Below are positions 1 to 9,938 of a DNA stretch of 64,000 nt, piece after piece. The notes under the pieces were generated by a model, which did not search any database, was not told where the DNA came from, and worked only from the letters and a program-made list of their open reading frames with translations. Every line of letters starts with the position of its first letter. The stretch's first letter is position 1. The translations under genes were made by a program, and so were the position numbers. This stretch comes from Stratiformator vulcanicus. Its GTDB lineage: Bacteria > Planctomycetota > Planctomycetia > Planctomycetales > Planctomycetaceae. The stretch is taken from NCBI RefSeq assembly GCF_007744515.1, contig NZ_CP036268.1, forward strand, positions 4,208,723 through 4,272,722, written 5' to 3'.

Positions 1-2391
1 CCATTGAGGACGGTCCAATACAGTGAGCGGGGAGTCGAACGATTCGGGCGGAAGCCGTTTTAAGACGACTCGTGCCTGTTCGATGATCGAGCGGGCATTG
101 ATGTCCTGCCCGGCTGCACGATACGCCTGAGCCATTCGAACGTAGGCGAGCAGGATGCGTGGATCGTTCGGGTAGCGATTGAGTGCCCGCGTGTAGGTCT
201 CGACGGTCTGATCGAGTGGCCCTAATTCAAATCGGACGTGCCCGGCTTCAAAGATGGCCGTCGCGAGCAGTTCCTTGCCATGGGACGTCAGCCGGTCTCG
301 CTCTTCCAACGGAATTAACGACCGCGTCACCTGATCGACAACCGTCGCGGCACGCTCTAACACCGCGATCCGCTGACGCGCAAGTTCCTGACGAAGGTTT
401 TCGGTTTCCGCCGTTTTTTGCCGCTTGGCAATCTCATCGGCGCACTGCCGCAGGCCGATCGTCAGGAGGACGCGGGCTTCGGGCACGCGAGCGTCAGCCG
501 AGTAGCGCCGCAAGAATTCGTCGAGCATCGAGTTGGCCCGTTCCAGCCGGTCTTTGCGGGTTGGCAACGCCGATGTATTTGCCGTCGAATTTGAAACGGG
601 CAGGATCGGCACACTGCCGCTGCCGGGTTGAGCAGTGATCGTCTTCGAGTCCGTCGAATCGTCGGGACCGCTGATGATCGCACGTCGGTGGAGGAGCCGC
701 GCAACCGAGAACAGGGCCGACCGCCACTCGGTGGCAGCGGGGGTCAGCTCATCGGCAGTGAGGAGTTCGAGCCAAACCCGCTCGGCATCATCGAGTTGGC
801 CTTTTTCGAGAAGACATTGCCCGTACATCAAGCGGGCGCGGAACGAGACCGGGTCGGTTCGGTGGTTCTCGATGACATCCAGCATCGCCGCTGCGGCTTC
901 GTCGATCCGGTCGAAGTCCATCAGAACTTCGCCTTTGAGCAGCGTTCCGGATGCAGTCAGCCCGAGCGGTTCCTGCTTGAGAAACTGGTCGATGTATGCC
1001 AGCGACTCATCGAACGCTCCGCCGCGACGAGTGTCGGTAGCCGCGGTCCACAAAGCCTCCGCGACTCGTTCTTTGTCGTGCAGCGCTTCGGCGATACGTC
1101 CGTAGGCGCGTCCACTTTGGCGCCACAACGCATCACGCTCGAGACGCGAATTGCGGCGGGCTGTCATATCCGCTTTCGACGCGATCGCCTCCGCCGCTTC
1201 GGCTTCGCGGCGTCGGGTCAATGCAATCAGTTCCAGCGAAGCCGTTTCGCCGAGAACCCGCCGAGACAAATCAGCCAGCGCGACGGCGTCGGCATATTGA
1301 GAGTTGTCGACCCACGTTTCCCAAGCTTTGCGGAACGACCGGCGAACATGTTCGACGTCGATCCAACGATTTCGAAACGGGGTTCGTTCGGCGAAACGCT
1401 CGACCGCCTCCGCGTACCAGCTCAGCGCTTCCTCTTTGCGTCCGTCGGCTTGGAAGATTTCGGCGATAGCCAGAGAGGAAGCAAACGCCTCGTCGCTTTC
1501 GGGATAGGTTCGGGCGGCTCTCTCATACGACTTCACCGCGCGATGTCGCTCTCCGGAGCGCTCGAACGTTCGGCCAGAGAGATAAATGGCGATCGCGTGA
1601 TTGCCGTAATCGATCGTCAACTTTTCGGAAACCGGATCCAGTAAGCGTCGAGCTTGATCGAGTTCGCCACGTGCAAGGTGGATGCGAGCTTTCAGCACTC
1701 TCGTCCGATCGTCTGATTGCTGATCGACCTTCTTTAACAGGTCGTCGGCTTTATCGATGTGTCCGGCAGCCAACTCCGTGCGTGCCGCGAGTCGAACGAC
1801 GCTGTCATCGACCGTGGAGGTTTCCGACTCAGTCAGTTGATGTGCGAGTTCGATCGCTTCCGCCGGGACGGGGCGGCCGGAGTCGGCGATTTGAATCTCG
1901 AGCCACGCCCGCGCGGCATCGCTATGACCTTCGAAATCCGATTTCCGTAGCTCCGACAGCGGTCGCTCGGCTTCGGCGTATCGGCCGAGTTCATAAAGCG
2001 ACATGCCGTAAGCGTATGCCCACTCGTTTCGACGCGAATCGGTCAACGCTTGCTGTTCTGACTCCTTCAGGTGAACGGCGGCTCGTCGATAGAATCGCAG
2101 ATGACCGTCGCCCGGTTCGTCCTCGGCAAGTCGAAATGCCGCCACACCGCGGATGAACTCACCGGCGCCGCCGAACGCGGGATGGCGGAATCCGATGTCC
2201 TCCAGTTCCTCTGAGATTCGCGCCGCCCGCCGCCACGCCCGGGGCTCATCGGGCCGGTCGATCAACCGCAACGCCGATTCGAGCTGTTCCTCCGGCGTTC
2301 GAACATCAGCCGTCAACGTGAACCATCCCAAGACGCCAACGGCGACGCAGAGAGTGGACACGACGGCGATGGCAAGCAGACGGATCGACAT
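1..2391 (-). CDS. Large TPR-like exported/membrane-anchored protein, C-terminus beyond window
   Basis: An uninterrupted minus-strand frame runs from an ATG at 2391 to the first base of the window: 797 codons, with no in-frame stop when every line was checked. An in-frame stop lies upstream at 2425-2427, so the ATG is well bounded. The N-terminus is MSIRLLAIAVVSTLCVAVGV, a signal peptide or signal anchor. The rest is almost wholly alpha-helical, with repeated pairs such as AAIYLSGRTFE-type and ALSWYAEAVERF-type helices containing Ala, Tyr and Leu at spacings typical of tetratricopeptide repeats, up to the window edge. TPR proteins act as scaffolds for other proteins. No catalytic motif was recognised. 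It is the last gene of a minus-strand run, about 180 bases after the epimerase, and its true length is unknown. Confidence 0.85.
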   Translation of the reverse strand, partial: MSIRLLAIAVVSTLCVAVGVLGWFTLTADVRTPEEQLESALRLIDRPDEPRAWRRAARISEELEDIGFRHPAFGGAGEFIRGVAAFRLAEDEPGDGHLRFYRRAAVHLKESEQQALTDSRRNEWAYAYGMSLYELGRYAEAERPLSELRKSDFEGHSDAARAWLEIQIADSGRPVPAEAIELAHQLTESETSTVDDSVVRLAARTELAAGHIDKADDLLKKVDQQSDDRTRVLKARIHLARGELDQARRLLDPVSEKLTIDYGNHAIAIYLSGRTFERSGERHRAVKSYERAARTYPESDEAFASSLAIAEIFQADGRKEEALSWYAEAVERFAERTPFRNRWIDVEHVRRSFRKAWETWVDNSQYADAVALADLSRRVLGETASLELIALTRRREAEAAEAIASKADMTARRNSRLERDALWRQSGRAYGRIAEALHDKERVAEALWTAATDTRRGGAFDESLAYIDQFLKQEPLGLTASGTLLKGEVLMDFDRIDEAAAAMLDVIENHRTDPVSFRARLMYGQCLLEKGQLDDAERVWLELLTADELTPAATEWRSALFSVARLLHRRAIISGPDDSTDSKTITAQPGSGSVPILPVSNSTANTSALPTRKDRLERANSMLDEFLRRYSADARVPEARVLLTIGLRQCADEIAKRQKTAETENLRQELARQRIAVLERAATVVDQVTRSLIPLEERDRLTSHGKELLATAIFEAGHVRFELGPLDQTVETYTRALNRYPNDPRILLAYVRMAQAYRAAGQDINARSIIEQARVVLKRLPPESFDSPLTVLDRPQW

Positions 2392-2568
2392 GAAGGACAA
2401 ACCCGACCGGGAGACCCGGTGGAGTCATTGGATGGGAGGAAACGTGATCTAGCCGACCGGAACAGGGGCGCTTCGGCGGCTCTGACTGAGACATGAGCAA
2501 AGAGGCAGCGAGCGCATATCGCGCCCGCCGAACGAGGTCAAGGTGAATGCCGCGTCCGGTCAGTCGCT

Positions 2569-3588
2569 CTACGCGTTGTAGTACGCGCGGTACCACTCGA
2601 CAAAGCTCTGCACGCCGGTCTCGATCGGCGTCTTCGGCGAGAACCCGACGGCGCTACCGAGGTCGTCCACGCAGGCGAACGTCTGCTCGACATCACCCGG
2701 CTGCATCGGCAGCATCGTTTTCGTCGCCGTGCGGCCCAGGTAGCCCTCAAGAACTTCGATCAGCCGCATCAATTCAATCGGCTCATTGTTGCCGATGTTG
2801 AACAGCCGGAATGGTCCGGTGCCGGTCGCCGGATCATTTTCGTCAAACGTTTCGCGGCCATCGGGGATGGCATCACACGTTCGGACGACGCCCTCGGCGA
2901 TGTCGTCGATATAGGTAAAGTCGCGCCGCATCCGACCTTCGTTGAAGACTTCGATCGGCTCTCCGGCGAGAATCGCCTTCGTAAACTTGAACAGCGCCAT
3001 GTCGGGACGGCCCCAAGGTCCATACACGGTAAAGAATCGCAGGCCCGTCGTCGGTAGTTGGAACAGATGGCTGTAGGAGTGGGCCATCAGTTCGTTGGCC
3101 CGCTTTGTGGCCGCGTAGAGACTGACGGGGTGGTCGGCGGGGCCGCGCTCTCGAAACGGGATCGTCCTATTCGCCCCGTAGACGGAGCTCGACGAGGCGT
3201 AGACGAGATGGCCGACGTTGCCGTGGCGACAGCCTTCGAGGATGTTCAGAAAGCCGACGAGATTGCTGTCGACGTACGCTTCGGGATCGGTCAGCGAGTA
3301 CCGCACCCCCGCTTGCGCGGCCAGGTGGATGACGCGATCGAATCGCTCTTCGCGAAACAGGTTCGCGATCACATCACGATCTTCGACCGCGGCTCGCACG
3401 AATCGAAATCCGTCATGCTGCCTCAACCGCTGCAGCCTCGCTTCCTTCAACGTCACATCGTAGTACGGACTCAAATTGTCGAGCCCGACCACCTCGACGG
3501 GGTCCGACGAGTCGGCACGATCGAGCAGCCGACCGGCCACGTGATAGCCGATAAATCCCGCCGCTCCGGTGACGAGAATCTTCGCCAT
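2569..3588 (-). CDS. UDP-glucuronate 4-epimerase (extended SDR family)
   Basis: A 339-residue extended short-chain dehydrogenase that should interconvert UDP-glucuronate and UDP-galacturonate in the cytoplasm for surface polysaccharide synthesis. The start is placed at the ATG at 3588 because MAKILVTGAAGFIG opens the NAD-binding fold (GxxGxxG at residues 8-14). The upstream 30 codons of the longer frame look non-coding. The catalytic YxxxK is Y158/K162 in SLYAATK. The stretches AAQAGVRYSL, ASSSSVYGAN, RFFTVYGPWGRPDMALF and LPMQPGDV are diagnostic of UDP-glucuronate 4-epimerases rather than GalE. Length matches the family (about 335). It is 154 bases downstream of the UDP-glucuronate decarboxylase on the same strand, so both probably share a transcript and a substrate. 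No UDP-glucose dehydrogenase is adjacent. Confidence 0.93.
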   Translation of the reverse strand: MAKILVTGAAGFIGYHVAGRLLDRADSSDPVEVVGLDNLSPYYDVTLKEARLQRLRQHDGFRFVRAAVEDRDVIANLFREERFDRVIHLAAQAGVRYSLTDPEAYVDSNLVGFLNILEGCRHGNVGHLVYASSSSVYGANRTIPFRERGPADHPVSLYAATKRANELMAHSYSHLFQLPTTGLRFFTVYGPWGRPDMALFKFTKAILAGEPIEVFNEGRMRRDFTYIDDIAEGVVRTCDAIPDGRETFDENDPATGTGPFRLFNIGNNEPIELMRLIEVLEGYLGRTATKTMLPMQPGDVEQTFACVDDLGSAVGFSPKTPIETGVQSFVEWYRAYYNA

Positions 3589-3742
3589 GCGTGTGTTGCA
3601 CCTTCCCGAATCGGTCGTCAGTTCGTCGGCCGCGTGTTGAGCAGTCGTCTTTTCATCGGACAATAGCAGCCGACGCACCCAAATTCGACGACGGGCGTGA
3701 GGCCGGGCCGCTGAAGCCGAGCGGCTAGAGTAATCAATCTCA

Positions 3743-4693
3743 TCAAGGAAGCGATTCGGTCCCTGCCGCGAGCGCTCGATAGTATTCGGTCGTTCGCGTT
3801 AAGCCGGTCAGCAGATCGACCTTTGGTTCCCAGTCGAGCAGTGACTTGGCCTTGCTGATATCGGGGCAGCGTTTTCGCGGGTCGTCGGTCGGCAGCGGGC
3901 GAAAGTCGATTTCTGACTTTGACTCAGTCACCTTCAGCGCGGCTTCCGCCAGTTCGATCATCGTGTACTCGGAGGGATTGCCAAGATTCACCGGCCCCGG
4001 ATCGTGTTCCAAAGCCATCATCCGGAGCATGCCTTCGATCAGATCATCGACAAAGCAGAAGGATCGGGTTTGCTTTCCATCTCCGTAAACGGTGAGCGAC
4101 TCTCCCCGCAGGGCTTGGTTGACGAAGTTTGAGACGACCCGCCCGTCATTCGGGTCCATCCGCGGGCCGTAGGTATTGAAGATGCGAATGATTCGCACTT
4201 CGACGCCATGCGCTTGTGAATAATTCACACACAGCGACTCGGCGACCCGCTTACCCTCGTCGTAGCAGCTTCGCGGACCGAGCGGATTGACGTGTCCCCA
4301 GTAGTCTTCGGTTTGCGGATGCACTTCCGGGTCGCCATAGACCTCCGACGTCGAGGCGTGCAGGATCTTGGCATTACAGCGTTTCGCCAACCCGAGAACA
4401 TTGACCATCCCGACCGTTGACGTCTTGATCGTCTTGATTGGATTCGATTGATAAGCCTCCGGCGAGGCGGGGCAGGCGAGGTTGAAGACCTGCTCGGCAT
4501 CAATGTAAATCGGCTGCACGATGTCGTGGCGAATGACTTCGAACCGCGGATTGCCAATCAACTTACGGATGTTTGCTTTGCGACCCGTGTAGAAGTTATC
4601 GAGACAGATAACTTCGTCGCCACGATCGATAAGGCGTTCGCAGAGATGGCTTCCGAGAAAGCCGGCTCCGCCGGTCACCAGAATACTGGCCAT
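3743..4693 (-). CDS. uxs: UDP-glucuronate decarboxylase (UDP-xylose synthase)
   Basis: A 316-residue NAD-dependent SDR enzyme that should convert UDP-glucuronate to UDP-xylose and CO2. The start is taken at the ATG at 4693, giving [17 protein letters not shown]. The frame is open further up to a TTG at 4771, but those 26 residues precede the conserved first strand. Visible motifs are GGAGFLG (NAD binding), [22 protein letters not shown] (catalytic Ser/Glu), Y144/K148 in [18 protein letters not shown] and [12 protein letters not shown], all hallmarks of bacterial and eukaryotic UXS. It lies upstream of the epimerase in the same direction. Together they imply that UDP-glucuronate is split into xylose and galacturonate branches for glycan synthesis. 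The family assignment is firm; the destination glycan is not visible. Confidence 0.93.
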   Translation of the reverse strand: MASILVTGGAGFLGSHLCERLIDRGDEVICLDNFYTGRKANIRKLIGNPRFEVIRHDIVQPIYIDAEQVFNLACPASPEAYQSNPIKTIKTSTVGMVNVLGLAKRCNAKILHASTSEVYGDPEVHPQTEDYWGHVNPLGPRSCYDEGKRVAESLCVNYSQAHGVEVRIIRIFNTYGPRMDPNDGRVVSNFVNQALRGESLTVYGDGKQTRSFCFVDDLIEGMLRMMALEHDPGPVNLGNPSEYTMIELAEAALKVTESKSEIDFRPLPTDDPRKRCPDISKAKSLLDWEPKVDLLTGLTRTTEYYRALAAGTESLP

Positions 4694-4815
4694 GGTGAAA
4701 TCGTCGCTCCGACGCGGTGAATTGGGCACTCCGTGAGCGGCGAGACTAACCGGGGCGGAGCGACTTATCAATTTTCGGCTGATACGCAGCTCAATCGAAG
4801 ATGTAGCGAGGCGTC

Positions 4816-5085
4816 ATGACTCGTCCGGCAGACCGACAAATCGCTGAGGCGATAAAGAGGCTCGCCTCGGAACGCGGGCCGGAGAAAACCTTCTGCCCCT
4901 CCGAAGCAGCTCGACGGCTGCGTTCTGACAATTGGAGGGAACTGATGGATGACGTGCGACGCGTTGCCGCCGCCCTGTGTGATGAGGGCCATCTCGTGGC
5001 GACACAGCGGGGGACCGTAGTCGACCCACTCACTGCACGAGGGCCGATCCGCTTGCAGCAGCGAGTGGACCGGGGTGAGCAGTGA
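4816..5085 (+). CDS. DUF3253 family protein
   Basis: An 89-residue small basic protein, MTRPADRQIAEAIKRLASER onward, with the DUF3253 pattern: a helical N-terminus, FCPSEAARRL, NWRELMDDVRRVAAALCDEGHL and a C-terminal GPIRL. The fold predicted for this family is a small winged-helix-like domain of unknown role. It is the only plus-strand gene in the first 16 kb and is divergent from the UDP-glucuronate decarboxylase. It is transcribed toward the DUF1501 gene, whose stop lies 87 bases beyond. A GAGG motif lies just upstream of the ATG. The family match is by recognised motif order. No function is claimed. Confidence 0.8.
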   Translation: MTRPADRQIAEAIKRLASERGPEKTFCPSEAARRLRSDNWRELMDDVRRVAAALCDEGHLVATQRGTVVDPLTARGPIRLQQRVDRGEQ

Positions 5086-5171
5086 TTGTGATGCGTGTTC
5101 GGCCGATTTTGGGCCATAGGTGACCCGATCAGTGGTGTCCCACTCAGGCGATCAACAAGGCAATCTCTCGA

Positions 5172-6461
5172 TCAACCAAATAGTTCCGCAATCGCTTTCC
5201 CGCCGTCGGTAATGGGGACTGGGCGATCACCGTCGTAGAGTTCGTGCTCCGGGTCGATGCCGAGGGCAGCGTACATCGTGGCGTGCAGGTCGGGCACGCT
5301 AACGGGACGATCGACGATGTTCTTCGCCAGTTCGTCGGTCGTGCCGATCGCCTGTCCGGTTTGGAGTCCGCCTCCGGCCATCAGCACGGAGAAGGCTTCG
5401 GATTGGTGTCCGCGTCCGCCGCCGGCATCAAAACCGGGCGGGCGACCGAATTCGGTCCCGACCACGATCAGCGTCTTGTCGAGCAATTGATGGCGTTCAA
5501 GATCGAGAACCAACGCTGACAAAGCCGTATCGAGTTCGCGAATTAATTCGTGCTGATTGAGAATCCCTTCGCGGTGGACGTCCCAGCCGGTGCCGTTGAC
5601 GAAGTTGAGATTGTGTGAGACCTCGATGAACCGCACCCCCGACTGAATCAGCCGTCGCGATAACAGGCAGCGCTGGCCGAACTCCCCGCCGTAGCTGTTA
5701 CGGAGATCGGCCGACTCACCGTCAAGATCGAACACCTTAGCGAACTCCGGCCCGCCGAGCCGCAGGGCCTCGCCGACGGTCTGGTCATAGTCGGCGACCA
5801 AAGAATCGTCCGGGTGGCGCCGGCGATATTCCGCTCGCAACGTGTCGAGCAATTTCTCGCGTCGATCCCAACGGCGATCAGCAATATCGGAAGGACGGGA
5901 AAGCCCGGCCGGACCTTTTTTAGTGTCGGTCAGATAGACATAATTCGCCGCCGCTCCGAGAAAGCCCGGCCCGCGGGTCACGTTCGGGTAGCCGATCACC
6001 ACATACGCCGGAACGCCGTCTCCCGCCGGTCCGCGGACGTGCGAAATGCCCGAGCCGATCGAAGGATAGACGATCGTCCCCGATGTCAGCCGCCCCGTGT
6101 GCATGCGATTTGTTGCGGCCGCGTGCTCGTCGACGACATCATGATGGACCGATCGCACCGGAACGAAGCGGTCGTAAATCGCCGCACACTTCGGCATGTG
6201 CTCGCAGACTTGAACACCCGGGATCGCGGTGTCGATTGCCGGGTAATAGGAACCCGGCTTCCGCTCCTTCGGATCCCCCAACCGTTTCGGGTCGAAGGTA
6301 TCGGTGTGCCCGGCGCCGCCGCCGAGCCAAACGTAAATGCAGTGTTCCGCTTTGCCAAGTGAGGAGTGCGATTCGCTCGCAAAGCCCGGTCGGGTGAGCA
6401 TCGATGTCGATGCCGCGACGGCGGCGGTTTTCAGAAAGTCTCGGCGGTGGTGTGAGGTCAT
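5172..6461 (-). CDS. DUF1501 domain protein with twin-arginine signal
   Basis: A 429-residue protein of the DUF1501 family (sulfatase-like/alkaline-phosphatase-like fold), which is strongly expanded in Planctomycetes and is usually co-transcribed with a DUF1549/DUF1553 protein. The N-terminus [15 protein letters not shown] is a twin-arginine export signal. The body has [16 protein letters not shown], an [11 protein letters not shown] segment, [18 protein letters not shown] with FIEVSHNLN, and [10 protein letters not shown] near the C-terminal third, all usual for the family. Its start is 63 bases downstream of the stop of the large DUF1549/DUF1553 gene on the same strand, so the pair is likely an operon. 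The substrate is unknown. The protein is expected to be exported folded. Confidence 0.92.
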   Translation of the reverse strand: MTSHHRRDFLKTAAVAASTSMLTRPGFASESHSSLGKAEHCIYVWLGGGAGHTDTFDPKRLGDPKERKPGSYYPAIDTAIPGVQVCEHMPKCAAIYDRFVPVRSVHHDVVDEHAAATNRMHTGRLTSGTIVYPSIGSGISHVRGPAGDGVPAYVVIGYPNVTRGPGFLGAAANYVYLTDTKKGPAGLSRPSDIADRRWDRREKLLDTLRAEYRRRHPDDSLVADYDQTVGEALRLGGPEFAKVFDLDGESADLRNSYGGEFGQRCLLSRRLIQSGVRFIEVSHNLNFVNGTGWDVHREGILNQHELIRELDTALSALVLDLERHQLLDKTLIVVGTEFGRPPGFDAGGGRGHQSEAFSVLMAGGGLQTGQAIGTTDELAKNIVDRPVSVPDLHATMYAALGIDPEHELYDGDRPVPITDGGKAIAELFG

Positions 6462-6524
6462 TGTTTGACTCTTGATTGGCGAAGGCCGCGTTTCCTGACA
6501 GTCGCGGCTGAACGAGGTTGCCTG

Positions 6525-9500
6525 TTAGGGCACAATGACAAATTCCGGACTGTTCAGGAGCGACCACAGCACATCTTCGGCTTGCGCTCTCCATTCCGGA
6601 TCGAGTCGGCTCGACGGAGGGTCGCCCTCGGCGATGACCATCGCCAATTCCTGCTGACGAGTATTCGCCTTCGATCGCAAATGGTTCGACCATGACACCC
6701 CGGTGGTCGGATAATCGCGATCAAGCGAGCCGGAGGCCGCGTCCGGTTTGACGCGCGTCTCAAACCCGTCAACCAACACGCGGGAGACAACGGCCCGCTC
6801 TTTCTTTGTTGGCAGCCGTGTCAAAATTCGTTGGAAGTACTCGTCGGTGAGCTGCTCCGCCGACTCGGCCTGAAGCGCAAGTCGCGTGAACTCACTATCG
6901 TCCGACAACCGAGTGAATCGCCGACCGATGATGCCGGTCGCCAATTGCCCCGCCTGCACGACGTTCGGCGCGGTCTCCCTTTGATTCGCGGGGTCCTGTC
7001 GGGCGGCCCGCCAACCGAACGCCGTGAGCAGCGTGACGAATGGCTCGGCCTTCGGCAGTGAGAGGCTGGGGCGATCCCGTTCATTTGACGTCGAGGCGAA
7101 CTGCCACGCCCGCCCTGGCGACCCGAGATTGATGAAGACATTCGCCGCCTGCGAGCTGTCCGCATCGAAATTCACTTCCCCGGCTTTCAGGAATTTCCCG
7201 CTGACCGCGAAGATCGAATCGACGACCTGTTCCGCCGTCATGCGCCGACGAACCGGCCCGTCGAAGTAGAACGGTTCGTAGTCGGCCTCGGGAACGTCCG
7301 ACGTGGCTTCTCGCTGATATGTCGCGGAGTTCAGGATCAAACGGGCGACGTGTTTTTGATCGTAACCGCTGCGAATCAACTCGCTGGTCAGCCAGTCGAG
7401 CAGGGCGGGGTGCGACGGCGCGGCAGCTTCCCAATCGTGGACAGGTTCGACGAACCCGCGACCGAGATACCGCGCCCACAGGCGATTCACGATGACATGG
7501 GCGAACCGCTCATTATGAGGCGACGTCACATATGCGGCGAGCTGCTCGCGAGTGTCGTCCGATGTTGTCAATCGTTCGAGATCATCGACCTCGACGGCAA
7601 ACGATTCGAACGGCCATTCGGGAGCGATTTTGTCGCCGGGAAAGATGGACAGCTCAATCGACGGCGGATTCGGGTCGTCCGCAGCGATCGCCACGCTGCT
7701 CGAGGCGGGGACCTTCTGCGACTTGCGGGCGAGCATTGCGGCGACGGAAAACAACTGCCGCTGCGAGAGATCGTGAAACGGCGCGTCATGGCAGCGCGCA
7801 CATTTCATTTCCAGCCCGAGAAACGCCTGACCGACGACATAAGCCTTTGACGCCATCGGCACGTCGTTCTGCGAAGCCATCTCGAACCCATTGGGGCCGC
7901 CGCCGAACCGGCTCCCTTCCATCCGAATCAATTCCGTCGCGAACCGATCGATCGGCTTGTTGTCGCGGAACGACTCGTAAATCCAATAACGAAACGGCCC
8001 GGTGTTGTTGAGCGTCGGCTTGAGGATATTCGGATTCTCGGCGAGCACATCCTGCCAGTACCCGACCCAGTGATCGGCCCAGCCGGGATCATCCAGGAAC
8101 CGATTCACAAGCCGGCTGCGACGCGTCTCGGCGGGATCAGCGAAGTAAGCCGCAATCACTTCTTCGGACGGGATGGTGCCGATCGTGTCGAGCGCCACAC
8201 GGCGGAGAAATGCCCAGTCATCGATCACTTCGCGAGCTTTGAGCTCCTGCTCGTTCAACTTCGCCGCGATGAAATGGTCGATCGTATTATTCGCCTGGTA
8301 ACCGGTCGGCAATTCAGGGACGGCCGGCCGTTCTTTCTCGGACCAAACGTCGCGAGCATAGTCGTGTCGGTCGGCCCAGTAGAGTTGTTCTTCACCCCCG
8401 ACTTCGCGGCGGCGGTCGTCATCGATCTCACGGATCGCCTCGTTCTGTCGCGAGGCGAACGTCATCCAGCCGGCGTCGGTCAACGGAACGGTCGGGCCGT
8501 GACCGATCAGTCGAAATTGACCGCCCGCTTGCCGAACGAAGACGCCGGTTTCGCCCAACTCGGGACGCCGATTCTCACCGCCCAGGTAGAGTTCGAGTCG
8601 GATGTCATGCTCCTGCCCGTCGCCTTGGTACTCGGCCAGAACTTCATTGTCACCGGTCTGCAATTGCCGCAATCCGGGTTCGTCGAGCAACGCAACATCA
8701 CGAATCGGATTGTGGCCGCCGCCAAAGATTTTGTGGAACGGTGCTTCCAGCACGAGTTCATTGTCGATCCACAGCCGCGCCCCGTTTCGAGCTCGGATCA
8801 ACAACTCAAGCGGCCCATCCTCGAGAGTCGCCCGTGTCATCGCGCGGACGGCGAATGCGGATGTTCGGTCAACGCGCAGTGCTTTCGCCGAATACTTGTT
8901 CGGCAGCGAAACGAACCCGAGATCGCTCTGCTCATAGATGCGGTCCGGCGTGCGCCAACGGAAATTCCACGTCCGCTCCGTCGGAGCATTCTCGTGAATT
9001 TCGACGAGCACGCGATCGGACGGATGCTCGGGCAGGGGGGCCTCGGGAACACTCGCGGCGACCGGATACCGGCGTTTCAATTCCGATTCCGGGAGCAAGC
9101 CGCGATGGAGGACCACCTCGTCGATCTCACCGTGGAATGTGCTCGACGCTTTTCCGCCCAATGCGGAGCCGATCCAAAGCTCATCATCGTCCACAACGGG
9201 TGGTGCCGAGGTCGGGCCGCCGAGGTCCCATGATCCCTTGGAGATTTGACCATCGACGATGCCGCGGATGCTTTCCGGTTCGCCAAAGCGGTATGAGAGC
9301 GCGACGTGATGCCAATCACCATTCGGCCGGAATGTCACGTTCGACTGCCAGCGGTGAAATCGTTCGTCGCTATTTGCGTCGCTGTTGCGGTCACGGAACA
9401 GGAATGTGAGTGCGGCTCGCCCCTTTTTGCCGGTGAGCCGGAGGGCATAGTTGAGGTTGTCTCGGCCGAATTTCGACCCGGCCGAGTAGGTCGTCCGCCC

Positions 9501-9860
9501 TTTGCTGACGATGTGCATGTGCTGCCCGTCCTTGACCGAACCGGGGCGCACCCAAGCTTCAATCGTGATCGCGTCGCCGTTGTCAAAATCGAGCGGGCTG
9601 TCGGGACCAGTGTCACTGACCCGCGCATAGCCCGAACCGCCTGAGATCGACAGCACGCGTCCCTCGGAGCGGAGCAGTCGCGGCATGTCGCGCAGCGAGC
9701 GATGCTTCGCGGTCCCTTCGAGCCGCACGTCGGCTGCGTCGTCATCGAACGACCAGCGGACGATCTTGGCCGACGCCGGTGATGCCGAGAACATCAACCC
9801 CAGCAAAACCCCGCAAATTGCGGCTGATCTGAGCATATTGCTGCGGAACGCGAACTGCAT
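6525..9860 (-). CDS. LamG + DUF1549 + DUF1553 exported protein with CxxCH motif
   Basis: A 1111-residue exported protein. Residues 1-31 form a signal peptide (LRSAAICGVLLGLMFSASPASA). Residues roughly 32-270 are a concanavalin/LamG-type jelly roll (NGDAITIEAWVRPGS, DGDWHHVALSYRF-like segment, GEIDEVVLHRGLL). A DUF1549 block starts near residue 530 (NTIDHFIAAKLNEQELKARE), a CARCHDAPFHD motif lies near 687, and DUF1553 runs from about 790 (AAYVTSPHNERFAHVIVNRLWARYLGRGF) to the end. The CxxCH could bind haem, but the N-terminal PSCyt1 domain common in such proteins is absent and replaced by LamG. It precedes the DUF1501 gene. The families are known from Planctomycetes and Verrucomicrobia; proposed glycan-related roles are unproven. 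Confidence 0.92.
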   Translation of the reverse strand: MQFAFRSNMLRSAAICGVLLGLMFSASPASAKIVRWSFDDDAADVRLEGTAKHRSLRDMPRLLRSEGRVLSISGGSGYARVSDTGPDSPLDFDNGDAITIEAWVRPGSVKDGQHMHIVSKGRTTYSAGSKFGRDNLNYALRLTGKKGRAALTFLFRDRNSDANSDERFHRWQSNVTFRPNGDWHHVALSYRFGEPESIRGIVDGQISKGSWDLGGPTSAPPVVDDDELWIGSALGGKASSTFHGEIDEVVLHRGLLPESELKRRYPVAASVPEAPLPEHPSDRVLVEIHENAPTERTWNFRWRTPDRIYEQSDLGFVSLPNKYSAKALRVDRTSAFAVRAMTRATLEDGPLELLIRARNGARLWIDNELVLEAPFHKIFGGGHNPIRDVALLDEPGLRQLQTGDNEVLAEYQGDGQEHDIRLELYLGGENRRPELGETGVFVRQAGGQFRLIGHGPTVPLTDAGWMTFASRQNEAIREIDDDRRREVGGEEQLYWADRHDYARDVWSEKERPAVPELPTGYQANNTIDHFIAAKLNEQELKAREVIDDWAFLRRVALDTIGTIPSEEVIAAYFADPAETRRSRLVNRFLDDPGWADHWVGYWQDVLAENPNILKPTLNNTGPFRYWIYESFRDNKPIDRFATELIRMEGSRFGGGPNGFEMASQNDVPMASKAYVVGQAFLGLEMKCARCHDAPFHDLSQRQLFSVAAMLARKSQKVPASSSVAIAADDPNPPSIELSIFPGDKIAPEWPFESFAVEVDDLERLTTSDDTREQLAAYVTSPHNERFAHVIVNRLWARYLGRGFVEPVHDWEAAAPSHPALLDWLTSELIRSGYDQKHVARLILNSATYQREATSDVPEADYEPFYFDGPVRRRMTAEQVVDSIFAVSGKFLKAGEVNFDADSSQAANVFINLGSPGRAWQFASTSNERDRPSLSLPKAEPFVTLLTAFGWRAARQDPANQRETAPNVVQAGQLATGIIGRRFTRLSDDSEFTRLALQAESAEQLTDEYFQRILTRLPTKKERAVVSRVLVDGFETRVKPDAASGSLDRDYPTTGVSWSNHLRSKANTRQQELAMVIAEGDPPSSRLDPEWRAQAEDVLWSLLNSPEFVIVP

Positions 9861-9938
9861 GGGTAATTCTCTCCGAATGCCGGTTGCGTCGTCTGAGCCG
9901 GCCGTCGTGGTCGGTCGTCGTGATCGAACGAAAGTCTA

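Noticed and set aside
628..1644. 338-codon plus-strand frame, and other plus frames over 1-2450
   Set aside because: It is the antisense shadow of the 797-codon minus-strand TPR-like gene, which is open across the same bases with sensible composition.
8070..9233. 387-codon plus-strand frame
   Set aside because: Antisense shadow of the LamG/DUF1549/DUF1553 gene. Arg/Pro/Gly-rich in places with no family motif.
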